Source of the DNA: Parastagonospora avenae f. sp. tritici 18332-5
Taxonomy: Eukaryota > Ascomycota > Dothideomycetes > Pleosporales > Phaeosphaeriaceae
Reading direction: 5' to 3'
Assembly (NCBI GenBank): GCA_022559985.1
Contig: JAFJTR010000002.1
Span: 248,001 to 312,000, forward strand
Length of the DNA: 64,000 nucleotides
Part shown: piece by piece, positions 23,661 to 35,069 of the stretch
Position numbering within the stretch: the first letter of the stretch is position 1
Layout: every line of letters begins with the position of its first letter
The notes under the pieces: generated by a model
Told to the model about the DNA's origin: nothing
The model's database searches: none
Seen by the model: only the letters and a program-made list of their open reading frames with translations
Translations under genes and position numbers: made by a program

Positions 23661-24078
23661 ATGTCAGAGCAACGCAAGGGACCCTTCCGTCTTGTGACCG
23701 TCAACACGGCTCCTGAGCGTGCGAAGAAACTCATTGGACGAATGATCGAGAGTCTCCAGGATCGTTATGACATTGAATATGTCGCAAACTGCTCATGTAA
23801 TTCAAGTCATTCCAACTAGTGTTCATTTCTGATGACATGTTGTAGCTATCGAAGAAATAGCCCCAACAGTACGAGAGAAGCAACCAAATGTTCTCTTCTC
23901 CGCGTCTATGTGGACCGCAGAGCAAGCAGCGGAGATTCGAGGCATTGCAGAGAAAGAAAGACCCGGTATCAAGACACATGCGATTCCTCAGGGATTGCAA
24001 GTTGAGAGGGGCCCAGATGCAATCGTCGAGTACTTGGTAGAAAAAGTACCCGCGCTTTTAGACAGCATCGAGACTTAG
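23661..24078 (+). CDS. Small conserved fungal protein, 122 aa
   Basis: Two exons, 23661-23796 and 23846-24078, are joined by a 49-nt intron (GTAATT donor, TTGTAG acceptor). The protein begins MSEQRKGPFRLVTVNTAPERA and reads as a compact alpha/beta domain, with an IGRMIESLQDRYDIEYVAN strand-helix unit and a C-terminal EYLVEKVPALLDSI helix. I do not recognise a named domain; the regular hydrophobic pattern and the clean splice argue that it is real. It is convergent with the esterase gene ending 84 bp downstream. Confidence 0.7.
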
Positions 24079-24162
24079 AAAGGCATGGAAGCATGGTGGG
24101 GCGTGTGAATATATTACTATTATGTACAAGATATATACGGGCCTCCGATTTGTTTGCGAAGT

Positions 24163-25825
24163 CTAGTACAGTTCGGTGCACTCCCAGTTCTCAGCATCAT
24201 CAACATCTCCTTCACCTGTGTACTGTGCCTGCTTGGGGTACATGCAAAGCGGTCTTTGCCTTGTTACCGCGTTCGCAGCAGTGTCGTTTGCGTATTTGGT
24301 TCCAACAACGTATTCTGGAACTTCTCCCTCCTCTACCCATGCCATCATTGCCATCAATACATCGTGCTCCTTGTCCTCGAAACCTGGCGTACTGTAGACG
24401 GTGCTGCCAACAACGGGCTGTTGGTTGGGTCCCGCAAAGTACCAAGGCGCATTGGGTGCACCAGGTAGCGATCCTGAACAGTGACCCATACCGGGTACCA
24501 GGAAAAACTTGTAGAACTCGTCCACGTCAATACCCTCAGGTGCGATAGTGCGTAGGACATGGTTGTAGTAGTAAGGTGTTGAGCCGGTGGGAATCAAGGC
24601 ATCGCTCATTCCGTGGTAGGACAAAATCTTTCCACCACGCGCATGATACTTCGACAAATCAAAGCCCACAGTAGCCTTGCCGGGATTGATAGAATCGCTC
24701 AAAGCAATGATGTCATCAGTGTAGTCGGTGTAGTTCCATGATGGGCCCTTGCCAAGGAAGTACTTGACATAGTCCGAGCCCAAAGGATTAGGTGGGCCGC
24801 TGATTAGTGCAGGTTGACCTTCACTGCTGAGCCAGAATGTCGGGAAAATAAGCTTATTTCCCTCTCCAATATAGTCGGTGAAGAGGTTGTACACTGTGTC
24901 GATTTGAGGGCCAGTCAAGCATTTCGTGCTGTTCGCGCCAGCAGTCGCACCACACAGAAGAGTCTCCGGGCGGAAGTTGCAACCTTGCGGGTCTGATACA
25001 AGGCCATCGGTAAGGCCATCCTGTGGATCGCATTGCTTGATCACTTCAGCGTTAAGGACGGAGAAGAGAGCAGGCGGAATGTGGTAGTCCGCAGTCGCCG
25101 GCAAGTTGTAGAGTGCGACACGGGCTGTCCAGGGTTGCATGTGCGCAGTCCACCAAGCAGGTGCTCCAGCAACGATACCGTCAAAGTCCTCGGGATAGAA
25201 TTCGGCTTCTTTCAGACCCTGGCGACCGCCAGTTGAACATCCAGAGTAGTAGCTGTAGTGAGCATCTTGTTCATAATATGCAGCAGTGATGGCTTTTGCA
25301 GCAACGACAGAACCATGCATAGCAATATGCCCCCAATTTTCCACTCTTTCCGGGTGTTGATAAGCCCACAATCCATCGAAAAGAGAAGAGTTATGACCAG
25401 TATCCGTCGACATCACGGCGAATCCGTAACGTACTCCCGCACTCTATCAAAATCAGTCATTGTTCGTTGCTCTTAGCGTCAATACGCACCATATCAAGGT
25501 AGTTGATGCCACCACCAAAACCGCCATTGCCGACGGCCAGAAAACGTTCATTCCACTCATCGGGCAAGAAAAGACCAAAGCCGTACGTTGAGTTGCCGAT
25601 CGAATTGACCTGCACAGACACCACGCACAACCTGGGAAGTTTCTGAGGGTTCTCTGGGTACCCGGTCGTGCTGTTTGGTACTTGGAAAGTAGAGTTGGCC
25701 GCCAGAGAGTAAGCAAAGTTTACGCTTGCGCCGCTTGGTAGAGCAGCCTGGATACTGCTAGGGTCGCAACGTGCATTCGCAGCGCCCGCGAGCGCACCCA
25801 AGCTCAGCAAAGTGTTTGGCTTCAT
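24163..25825 (-). CDS. Secreted tannase / feruloyl esterase family enzyme
   Basis: Two exons, 25490-25825 and 24163-25443, give 538 aa. A signal peptide covers about residues 1-18. The nucleophile motif is GCSTGGRQG with Ser182; the acid lies in GMSDALIP and the base in GMGHCSG. The cysteines next to the serine and histidine form the CS-D-HC arrangement known for fungal tannases and FaeB-type feruloyl esterases. Several NxS/T sites fit secretion. The enzyme would hydrolyse esters of gallic, ferulic or related acids outside the cell; the exact substrate cannot be read from sequence. It is divergent from a salicylate-hydroxylase-like monooxygenase. Confidence 0.92.
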
Positions 25826-26819
25826 GATGGTATCCGAAGGGTGCGAAAATTGTTTGGTTGCCGCAAATGCTCGAGCGTGTTGTTCAAGACGCGAAGAGAA
25901 GGAAGCCCATAAACACGCTGGTTTTCAGAGTTTGTAACTCGAAACGACACTTCCTGGTGGAAAGCAAGGCTCACGAGGCGGCTCTGCAGGTGGAAGGATA
26001 CCCTCGTACTTCTAGCATCGTACGGACTCCCGAGCTATAGATTCGCTAGCTCCTGATCAAGAGGGGCGGAAAAGCGACCAGAAATCGCAGGAGGACCGGC
26101 CAGCCATGCCTCCGTCATTCATTTGTCCATTGCTGCCGTGTTTGAAGGTCCGAGCGCACCAGGAGAATAACGATCAACGGCCCTTTAGTAGATTGCTCAC
26201 GCGAACCATCTCGCCCAGGCTCTTTCTTCATCTCCGACATGATCCATGCATGACAAGCACCTTCTCCAGATGGAGCATTCGCGAGGAAACATTTCCTGTA
26301 AGACGCAACCTGGAGATGCTGATAAGTGAGATCGTGATAAACTTCCGAAGTTTAGCCGGAAAGGTGGGGCCAGGGTCCATTCGGGCCGGCAACGCCCCAC
26401 CACCACCTTCGATCACCGGCAGATGGAAGATGAGTTCGCATGGCTTGAGATGGTCAACTTCCATGACAGAACGCGCGACGCGTCTTCCATCCGAAGCTTT
26501 TCTGCGCGTTGCGGCTCTCTTGATCGTCCAATCACCGTTACTCTGTGTCGCAGCAGTCTAGAAGTGACCCTGGAAGCGGTTAAGCATTCATCCACATGGT
26601 GTGGCTGACTGTCAGATTGGGGAATAGCTTGGCGTGAGGCTTCTCTCCACCCGGGTGAATGTGGGGATATAGAAACATCTGGAGAAGCATCCACAGCAGC
26701 GTCTATTAAGAACATCATTTCCTGATCTTGTGGTATCGTCTCTGACACACGTACATCCTTGACTGTAATAGTTTGCGCTATATTTAAATCTGGAACAAGA
26801 CCTTCAACTTTGATCCACC
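25826..26819. promoter_or_regulatory. Shared upstream region of esterase and monooxygenase
   Basis: A 994-bp region lies between two divergent start codons. No convincing gene is present: open frames at 26106-26561 and 26413-26943 overlap each other and lack motifs. A TATTTAAAT stretch at about 26782 lies 38 bp before the monooxygenase start. Co-regulation is inference. Confidence 0.45.
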
Positions 26820-28202
26820 ATGGCGGACAACTTAAGGATAGCGGTGATCGGAGCTGGTAAGTCCCGCATTCATATGCTCGTTCACAGTAGGAATTGACAG
26901 TATGAAGGCATGGGTGGTCTCGCGGCAGCCCTCGGTCTGGCAAAAGCCGGCCATAAGAACATTACCATCTACGAGCATGCACCGAATCTGGGCTTTGTCG
27001 GAGCAGGCATTCAGCTAGCGCCGAACATGGCCCGGATTCTCGACAAATTTGGCTGCTGGCAGAAGATTGCCTCCGAAGCCGTTCAATGCGCGAATACATC
27101 AATTCGTGAAGGCTCCACAGATAAAGAGCTAGGCTATGTAGATTTGGGTTACGTCAAAGAGAAGTACGGATACCCGCACATGGTTGGACATCGCGCCAGT
27201 CTAGCGGGTGGACTCTGCGAGGGATGCGAACAAGAAGCTGGCATCACATTTAAGCTCGGAAGCCTAATCTCGGATGTCAAATTTGGCCCCAAGCCGTCGT
27301 TCAAGGTGAATCCTACGACAGGTGGCGAGAGCTACAACGTAGAATGTGACATTCTTCTTGGTGCCGATGGAGTAAAGTCGAACACCCGTGTGCAGATGCT
27401 CAAAGAACTCGGACACCAGGGTCAAGCAAGAGATTCGGGACAGGCAGCATACCGCATCATGCTCACGCGCGAGCAAATGCAGCACGACCCTGAACTGCTT
27501 AAGCTCATTGAATCTGACACGGTAACGCGCTGGATTGGCGAGAAGAAACATATCATCGCCTACCCAATTCACAACAAGACAATCTACAACATCAGTACAG
27601 CGCAACCAGATGTAAACTTCGCCGGCGCACCAGACGCGCAATACACAACGCGAGGAAGCAAGAAAGCAATGCTAGAAGTCTATGGCGACTTCTGTCCCAT
27701 GATACACCACATGCTAGATCTCGTCCCCGAAGGCGAAGTCGTAGAATGGAAGCTCCGAGTCCACGACCCCCTGCAAACATGGGTGCACGGTAGCACTGCC
27801 CTCGTCGGAGACGCATGCCATCCAACTCTCCCGCATATGGCGCAGGGTGCGGCACAAGCTATCGAGGACGGCGCAGTCCTCGGCGTCGTTTTATCACCTT
27901 CGAGAATCGCCGACGGTAAGCCCGAGACTGTTGAGAAAGCACTCAGGCTGTACGAGAAAGTACGGAAACCTAGAGCGGAAGCACTTGTTGAGTTGGCAGC
28001 AGAGAGTGGAAGGGCGATGCATTTGGGTGCTGGAAAAGCGAAGGAGGAGAGAGATAAGGTCTTTGCGGCGCTCAAGGCTGGGACGGGCAAGGTGCCGGAT
28101 AAGTGGGCTGATGCTGATGTTCAGTCGCAGGTGTATGGAGTGGATGTTGTCGCTGATGCTGAAGCACTGTGTGAGACAGAGGGCTTGGTTGCAAAACTGT
28201 AA
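26820..28202 (+). CDS. FAD-dependent aromatic monooxygenase (salicylate hydroxylase-like)
   Basis: Exon 1 is only 37 nt (26820-26856). After an intron ending at the TATGAAG acceptor, exon 2 runs 26908-28202, for 443 aa. The dinucleotide-binding site is completed across the junction (AVIGAGMGGLAAALGLAKAG, residues about 8-27). LGADGVKSNTR and VGDACHPTLPHMAQGAAQAIEDG (from about residue 312) are the second and third FAD motifs of class A flavoprotein hydroxylases. Such enzymes hydroxylate or oxidatively decarboxylate benzoates using NAD(P)H and oxygen. It sits between an extracellular aromatic esterase and an MFS transporter, suggesting use of released aromatic acids. Confidence 0.9.
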
Positions 28203-28308
28203 GCTGTGCAATGTGTCAAATAGAACAGTAAGTTGTAAACATATTGAATTTGCAATTGGCCCGCCTCATGAACCCGCTTTTATACATCGTATGCGCTATA
28301 CTAAACGG

Positions 28309-29850
28309 TTATATCCGTCCAGACATCTCAGCCCGCATTTTGTGTCCTCTCCAGTGTGTGAAAATGACTGGGGCCAAAGACACTCCAACGAGCAAAGCGA
28401 CAACAATGCTAGCGCTGTTCGCTATGCCAACAGTCGAGAACATATCAGGAAACCAAAAAGGTCCAATGAAACCCCAGACCTGCCTCACAAACGTTATGAA
28501 GACGCCAATACTACCAGCCTCATCAGGATAACAATCAACCGCATACGTGATGAGAGTTGTAGTGACAATCTGATTGCCTGCAGCCGCGATACCAGCACCA
28601 ATGATTGGCGTAACATTCCAGTGACCTTCCGGTGCCTGCTCGATGCGAACCAAGAATACAACCATGCCACAGATTGTCAGCAGAATGCCAAAATAGCTGA
28701 GCCACAAACGAAATTCTGGTGCAGGTCTGCGAGGCGCAATCCGCTTCGCCCGTGCACGCATCCACAGATCGCTCGAGTGGCCACCGATCTGCTCACCAAT
28801 GATCGAACCAATGATTAGACCAAGGAATTGAAGACCAAGCTGTTGAGCGTTGAAGTGGAACTTTTCAGCGAAGAGCTGGGGGATTTCAACGGTGGTCAAG
28901 ACCGACGCGAAAAGGAACACCATCGCGTAAGCCGCAGCTGGGATCATTATACACGGATATTTCGCTAGACGTAACGGGCTGACGAACTCTATCGCTGTGA
29001 TAGGAGTTGCATCGATGCGACGGAACTTCAAGTACTGTTCCTTCCAAGCAGCCCAGCCCGTTGTCGCATGCTTGACTTGTCCGTGCCGAATGAAGCGCGT
29101 CTCGGGACCTAATAAGCCATAGAGGATGAGCTGCACGCCGTTGATGATCGCCAGGATCCAGTAGATCCATCGATAGCCAGCGTACGTTGTCACGAAGCCG
29201 AAGATCAAAGGTGCGAGAGGTATACCAATCGTCACCATGACTGTCCACACACCCATATATCGAGCCCGCTCGCACTTGAAGAAGGTTTCGACAACGACCG
29301 CGCTGCCAATAGCGTTTGGTGGAGAGATGAAGAATGACTGTAACGCTCGACAAACTGCCATTGTCCTGTAGGTTTGACTCTTTGCACAGCCGATGTTGAA
29401 AGCAAGGCTGCCTATCAGACTGATGATGAAAATCGGTCTTCGGCCATATCTTGTAGAGAGTGGTCGCCAGAATAGTGGCGCACCACCGAGGATGGCGATT
29501 TGCAAGGATGTCAGGTACGAGGCGCGCTGCAGACTTACGCCGAGATCTTCTGAGATGTTCTCATACGCTGGAATGATAGCACTCGCTGGGAAGGCACACA
29601 TGCAGGCATGGAAGGCGACGAAGGCAAGGTTGAGGACTTTCTTATGCGTCGGCCAGTTGTATGGATCTGCATCGCTCATGGTAGGAAGTGGGTCGATATC
29701 CAGCGTCCCATGGCGTTGGATGAGGTACTGGCGATGCTCTTCCGAGAGATGAGATGCCTCTTCTTTGTCGAGATAGGTCCCATGAGTTGCTGCATGTTCG
29801 AGGTCTTCATTTTGTTGAAGACCCTCTGAGGCCTCTTTGCTGGCCGACAT
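28309..29850 (-). CDS. MFS transporter (DHA1-type, 12 TM)
   Basis: A single exon of 513 aa. The ATG at 29850 is used because the frame upstream starts with TTG. The cytosolic N-terminus carries DPYNWP before TM1, as in HOL/FLR-type fungal drug:H+ antiporters. The loop 2-3 MFS motif appears as RYGRRPIF, and about twelve hydrophobic helices can be counted, with a central loop near HATTGWAAWKEQYLKF. It may export or import small organic molecules or polyamines; specificity cannot be assigned. It is convergent with the monooxygenase (107 bp between stops), making a possible three-gene module with the esterase. Confidence 0.9.
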   Translation of the reverse strand: MSASKEASEGLQQNEDLEHAATHGTYLDKEEASHLSEEHRQYLIQRHGTLDIDPLPTMSDADPYNWPTHKKVLNLAFVAFHACMCAFPASAIIPAYENISEDLGVSLQRASYLTSLQIAILGGAPLFWRPLSTRYGRRPIFIISLIGSLAFNIGCAKSQTYRTMAVCRALQSFFISPPNAIGSAVVVETFFKCERARYMGVWTVMVTIGIPLAPLIFGFVTTYAGYRWIYWILAIINGVQLILYGLLGPETRFIRHGQVKHATTGWAAWKEQYLKFRRIDATPITAIEFVSPLRLAKYPCIMIPAAAYAMVFLFASVLTTVEIPQLFAEKFHFNAQQLGLQFLGLIIGSIIGEQIGGHSSDLWMRARAKRIAPRRPAPEFRLWLSYFGILLTICGMVVFLVRIEQAPEGHWNVTPIIGAGIAAAGNQIVTTTLITYAVDCYPDEAGSIGVFITFVRQVWGFIGPFWFPDMFSTVGIANSASIVVALLVGVSLAPVIFTHWRGHKMRAEMSGRI

Positions 29851-30755
29851 TTTCGTCAATCTTGTCGCTTAGGAACTGTTACTGCAAAATAGTAAAGTCA
29901 CGAAGGATGTGAAAAGCAAAGGCTGCTGGTAACAAATCGCCATAAGGACAGCACCAGCTGTCTTTATTAGTCCGAGCACACGATCTGGAAGAAGGCGCTT
30001 CCAGAAACCTTCAAGTGGAGTCCTCGGATCAATGTCTTCCTTAGCGACGAGGCTATAGCGCGTTGCCGTCACATCATCGCGGCTAGTCTGCACCATCCCG
30101 TTTATTCGTGCAGCGGCTGAGAGACACGGCAGCGATGCAAGGATGGTTATTTTCTCAAACAAGTAAGAATCGGCGAGGTTTAGCGGAGAACTGTTACAGT
30201 TAAGGTGCACAGTGGGTCGCGGAAGTGGGTGGCAACGCGTAACGGCACCTGAGTGCACGAGCTCCAAGGATATCTTATCCGATTGAGAGGCGTTCTATGA
30301 ATGTGAGAAGAATGTATTACCATTGAGCAGCGAAATAATGAAGTTTCATGCCTGTTCAGCGGCGAAAGTAAGCAATACGATCCCGCATCTAAGCTTTGCT
30401 AAAAGCTTGATCCGCTGAACGTGAGTTCTCGGGTTATCTCCGAGCGAGCGCATTAGTTATCATTTTACTCACAGCAAATCAAGGCAGCTTGCATATATTC
30501 ACAAATGAGTTCTAAATGTATTGGCTTCTTGATAGATCCTTGAGCATGGACAGGCTGTTCTATGCCTTAAAGAACGTCACTCGAAAGACCTCTGAAGTCG
30601 GCACGTGCCTACACTTGAAGGCGAAAGTCGTGAAAGTTGTTTGATTTCCAGTTCCTCCTGGGTGCTATGTTTCTAAACTACTGTAGTATGGAATAGGAGC
30701 GGCTATCTCCAGGAGTTGTTATGTAAGTCTGCTTCTTTGATAAGAATGCGCAAAT
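29851..30755. other. Intergenic upstream of MFS gene
   Basis: A 132-codon minus-strand frame (29869-30267) with a hydrophobic tail lies just upstream of the transporter, but it lacks an ATG at its 5' end and has no motif. Otherwise nothing is recognised. Confidence 0.4.
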
Positions 30756-32666
30756 CTAGGCCCCTGATCCACCTGCCAGGAGGTGTTCGTAAGCCCGAGA
30801 CCTCCGCTTCCATCGGGTATTACATGCTCGAGGAGTCGACGTGAAATTTCGGAGTATTGCAGCTGACGCCCATGATCCCGGTAGATACCTCAGGTAGGTG
30901 TATTCAAAGTCGTATTGAAGCTCATAAGGGTTATCGTAAGGCTCCAACCAGACAGAACTATGTGTGTCCGGCATTGGCCTCTCGTCTGTCCTTATAGCCT
31001 CAAGTGAGCGAGAGCCAACCTGCAGACTACGAGCAGCAGCAGCTTCGAAATGGCGGTGTATCCTCATCGCGAAGAGCTCGGTATTGCAGTGGACTGCGCC
31101 CTCGGGGCGGACCTCATAGTAAGCGTCCCACCAAGCTTCAGGCCACCATTCCCGCGACTGTACAATCTGACAGTGACCGGATGTGAATATGGCCGCCACA
31201 GTATGAAGGAGAGAAAATTCCATCAACTTGTCAGCAATTGGCATGAATTACGTGTCGAACCCTGCGCGACGGTACCCTGTTACGTCACAGAGATTGTCTT
31301 CGAAAGCACCCTGCTTGCTTGGCAGCTGGAACACTCGGTGTCGAAAACCGAGGAAGCTGATATATGGGCAAAGCGTATGGATCTTGTTGAGCATGCTCAT
31401 GTTGAAGTCCTTCTCTCCGAAGCTCAACATGAGGGTCCCCATTGTCTTATGATATCTCAACAGGGTATCCAAGTCTAGGGGCCAAGACATGTTCGATATG
31501 ATACTGCAGTATTCCAAACCAGAGAAAGAACTAAGCAATTTCTCATTATCGCTAGGACTTTTTCGCACGAATTCTGGCCTGATGACCCAATTCTCCATCA
31601 TGAACCCGGTTATCTGGAGGCCGTCTGCAGATTCAATCAGGAATTGGAACTAAACATCTGGACTGTCAAATTCATGTACTGTGAGAGACTGGATGCTGCA
31701 CGGGTCGATCCACTTGAAACAACTCTGGTGGAGTGTGTCGCGAAAGTGCAGCTTGTGGAAGCTCAGTTGGCGTATGTTATGACGAATAGCAACATCCGAG
31801 TCGAAGTTTGTCCATGCGAAGATATTGCTGAGTCGTTTGGTCATTGAGTACCCTTCGATGATAACAGCTTCAAAGCCGCGACCGATCCCGAAACGGTGCA
31901 TTAGCCGCGGAAGAACTGTCGTAGGGGCGCCACGTGTGGGACCGTCGTCAGAGTTCTGCCCTTTTACCATGATCGTGAACATGGGCTCATTTTCGAGTTT
32001 GGTCGCTATGAACTCGAACGTAACCTTACAACCTGCCACTGATCGTGGACGTAGAAGAGCTACTTGTTCGTTGCAGCATGGCAAGGCCAAGTACCTCAAT
32101 GACTCGTAAATTGATCCTTCCCCGCTGAGGAGTTCATGAAGGGCCTCCTCATTGCGATAGTCAACGACAACATTTTTGAATCGGAAGTTCACCAGCTGTG
32201 AATGCCTCAATTGTATCAAAGCCAGTTCGAGAAGTTCCTGGTCGGTGTTGACCCCAGCGGCCTGAATGATTAAGTTTTTCGCATGTCTCACTACTTGCGC
32301 GAGGACAGCGTGAAGGTGTTGCTCGCCCAGCTCGATGTGACCATCGATTCCAATTGTGATGGTTCGAAACAGCAATGGGTTCACAGCATTGCGGAGTGTG
32401 GCGCAAGCACGTGCAGCTTGGGTCATCGTCTTGTTTTGGACGGCCTCAAGTGGTTCATCGTCGAAGGCCTCCAACTACCTTGTGTTAGAGAATGACTTTG
32501 AAGATCCAGAACAAACCAGAGCAGGAAGTAAACTCACATAGCTCGCAATCATAGCACCCAACTCTGGCGGAAGTTGCGAAAGAGAGGCATGGCCTGCGTA
32601 GTCCTCGATAGCTTCGAGTGAGTCCGAGGTGTTCGCCGTGTCCGTATGACCTGATGTAGTCGCCAT
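30756..32666 (-). pseudogene. F-box gene with two in-frame stop codons
   Basis: Exon 1 is 32538-32666, starting at ATG 32666. An intron with GTGAGT donor and GGTAG acceptor leads into a frame that stays open to 30756 except for two stops: TAG at 31650-31652 and TAA at 31248-31250. The three segments (317, 133 and 163 codons) are in the same frame and read as one protein. The F-box begins LSQLPPELGAMIASYLEAF, and the rest is a leucine-rich, strand-like array typical of Pleosporales F-box proteins. Reading straight, only 317 aa would be made. The second stop could be spliced out (donor GTAACA near 31285); the first has no workable intron longer than 30 nt. Most likely decayed, or a truncated protein. 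Confidence 0.6.
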
Positions 32667-32982
32667 GTCTTTGTTTTGGGCTCCCAAGAAGCGAGCGAAT
32701 TTCCCACGAGTTGACCGTCGCGGCACTGTAGCGGGTGGCGAAGTGGAAGTATACAAAACGCAGGTTGCTAGCATGTGCGGGTGATAGCTCGTACCGGAAT
32801 CCTGACAGATCAATAGACAAACGCGCCAACTTGCACTTGGAGACTCTTAGCACCCCGGCAATGGCCCTGCTCTCGATGTAAAGTAGGGCCCCTCCTTCAA
32901 TTCTAGAGCACTTCCTCTCCACTGAACAACTAATCGTCCCCACGGCTTCGACATGGAGAATGATCACACGCGACAATCCTTT

Positions 32983-33500
32983 GCTCGCAGGGTATGATAT
33001 GGAGACGCTGTTGGAACCATACCTTACTACAGTGGCGCATTCGGGTTTGAGAGGGTCTACGGGAAAACCTCTTTCTCTCCTGGGTGTCGCATCGACCGCG
33101 CTGGGACTGCGAGCAACGGAGCCACGGAACATGAGCATCGACACCGGCTCAACCACGCTCGCGGGGTAGGAGTCAGCACGTGGCATTTCGTCCTCCAGCA
33201 CAGAGGTACAACCGGATCAGTACGGCCCACAAGCCCACTACTGATCTGGGGTGTGCCACGACTGATGCTGGAACCGCGAGCGTCGGAACATCACGAGAAG
33301 AGCATCGACACCGGCTCAACGGCACGTCCCATTCTGCTAACATGCATAGGCCCCACAAACTCCCACGCTCGCAGGGTAGGAGGCAGCACGTGGCATTTCG
33401 TCCCCCACCACAGAGGCATAAACGGATCAGTACGGCCCACACGCCCACTACTGATCCGGGATGTGTCGAACGGCCGATGCTGGAACTGCTGAGCGCCGGG
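32983..33500. repeat. Degenerate direct repeat, unit about 200 bp
   Basis: The segment around 33150-33300 (GCAGCACGTGGCATTTCGTC ... CCCACTACTGATC ... GAGCATCGACACCGGCTCAA) recurs at about 33365-33490. The tail of the same unit also appears earlier at 33080-33155. The copies differ by point changes and by an extra stretch of about 55 bp (33330-33362). A still weaker copy may start at 32983. No terminal inverted repeats or coding potential are seen. Confidence 0.75.
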
Positions 33501-33704
33501 GCGTAAACGGAAACGGAAGACCCCCACAGGGTCGTCACTGGTGGTCTGGCAGGACCTCCGGTAATCGGAACAACGACACTGCTTCTCTTACAGAAGAGCT
33601 AGTTGGGGGTTGGCTCAGGGCCTCCAATGGAAGACCGTCACTGACTCATATCTTTTTTTTTTCATTGACTTGCGCGCCACATGGCGAGCTTTTGAGGAAG
33701 GAAA

Positions 33705-33905
33705 CACATTGATGCCAGGCATGCGAGGTGCGAGGAAGGCTTATCCCGCGACGGGTGCAAGAGAAGGCATAGATTGACGCCGGGTATTTGAGGTTCGACA
33801 AAAAATTGTCCCGCAGCAAGTACAAAAAAGAAGAACGGGCTGACGTCGAGTAAGTGAGAGACAGTGAAACCCGGTCTAGTGGCAAGCTGTAGAAAAAGGG
33901 AACAA
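33705..33905. repeat. Three degenerate tandem repeats of about 64-67 bp
   Basis: Units begin at about 33709, 33773 and 33840 with related heads (TTGATGCCAGGCATGCGAG, TTGACGCCGGGTATTTGAG, CTGACGTCGAGTAAGTGAG). Each continues into an A/G-rich half. Divergence between units is high. Confidence 0.55.
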
Positions 33906-35069
33906 ACAAAGAGCTGACAAAGGCTGGGGGCTCCAGCCTCGACAGTATCTGAAAGAACTCAAGAGAATATCCATCTCTTGCTACAATGCATGCCCTTCAA
34001 CTCACCACTGTTGCCCCATAGACCACAGCTCTCCCTAGACTGCGCGAGACACGGTCGCTGTGTACAAAGAAAGAAGAGACGGGGGTATCAGAGAGGCAGA
34101 GGATCTTAGTGTCGGGTCACGCAACAGCCTGATGAAGATACGTGGTGTACTTCAAAAGTGTTTGTTGGAGGGAAGGTGAAGTGAGGTGAAGTCGCAAAGC
34201 GCACAGTCCAGTGCTTACGTCATCGCAGCTTATTGGCTCCACCACCCAATCGAAGACGGCTAGTTAGATGTTCATACTGCTGCTGTCAGCACGTCCTATA
34301 ACTCTTCGAAGATTTAGGCAAAAGCTCGACTGGTACACACCCTCGCACGCATCACATCCACAAATCCTTTGGCCATCACCAAATTTAGCATTTTAACAAT
34401 TTCTTCATTCATTCCTATCATTGCGAAGCCGCTCATCCATACACAGCGCATCTCAAGCGCCAGGCTTTTTCCCATCCATCCACATGCACACGCGTCCGCA
34501 GATCCGTATCTATACATGCCGGTCCTGGCCCGAGTTTCCACAAACCGAATAAAACAAGGAAAAGACGTTTATGTGCCCCGTACCGAAGGGAAAAAAAACG
34601 AAAAAAAAAGTGCTTCAAGCAAGCTGCTGTTACGCCAGAAAAATGCCAAAAATACATGCATACGGCGACCCAGAATGTGAAAATCTTGGGCATGTGCTCT
34701 CTCTGCGCGATCGCTGATATGTGTGAAGGGCGTCGCCGAGTGGTAACAAAACAGACTGCTGACTTTCTCCCCGATGGAAGAGCTCTACCGCCGCTTCTCT
34801 TGCTTTTCGTTGCATCCGCGCCCGTCTTTTGTCGTCTTTTCGTGCTTCTTTCGCTCATGTCTTGGCGAAGTCTACTGTGTAGCTGGGTTTGTAAGCTGCG
34901 TGGATCTTTCGAGACGCCAGGTGCCGCCCAGCAGAGCAGCATTCCGCTGGCATAACATGGAACCTTTGATCATCCGTGGGATCTGGTACAATATCAAGCC
35001 AGGAAACAACTGTCTCTCGAAGAGCGAATGGCAGTATTGATGAAAGTCAGGTGAGTTCGAAATCTCCGA
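33906..35069. other. Intergenic, no supported gene
   Basis: Frames at 34369-34680 (plus) and 34433-34942 (minus) overlap and contain only low-complexity sequence (poly-A and CT tracts). The right part is likely the 3' UTR of the nucleotidyltransferase gene. Confidence 0.4.

Noticed and set aside
29869..30267. Possible extra exon or small membrane protein upstream of the MFS gene
   Set aside because: No ATG at its 5' end, no splice signal into the transporter, and the transporter already has a complete N-terminus.
32485..33201. 239-codon minus-strand open frame overlapping the first exon of the F-box gene
   Set aside because: It runs through degenerate repeats and overlaps a better-supported exon in another frame; no domain or intron supports it.
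34369..34942. Overlapping frames with basic and hydrophobic stretches
   Set aside because: They arise from poly-A, CT-rich and other low-complexity DNA; no splice or motif support.
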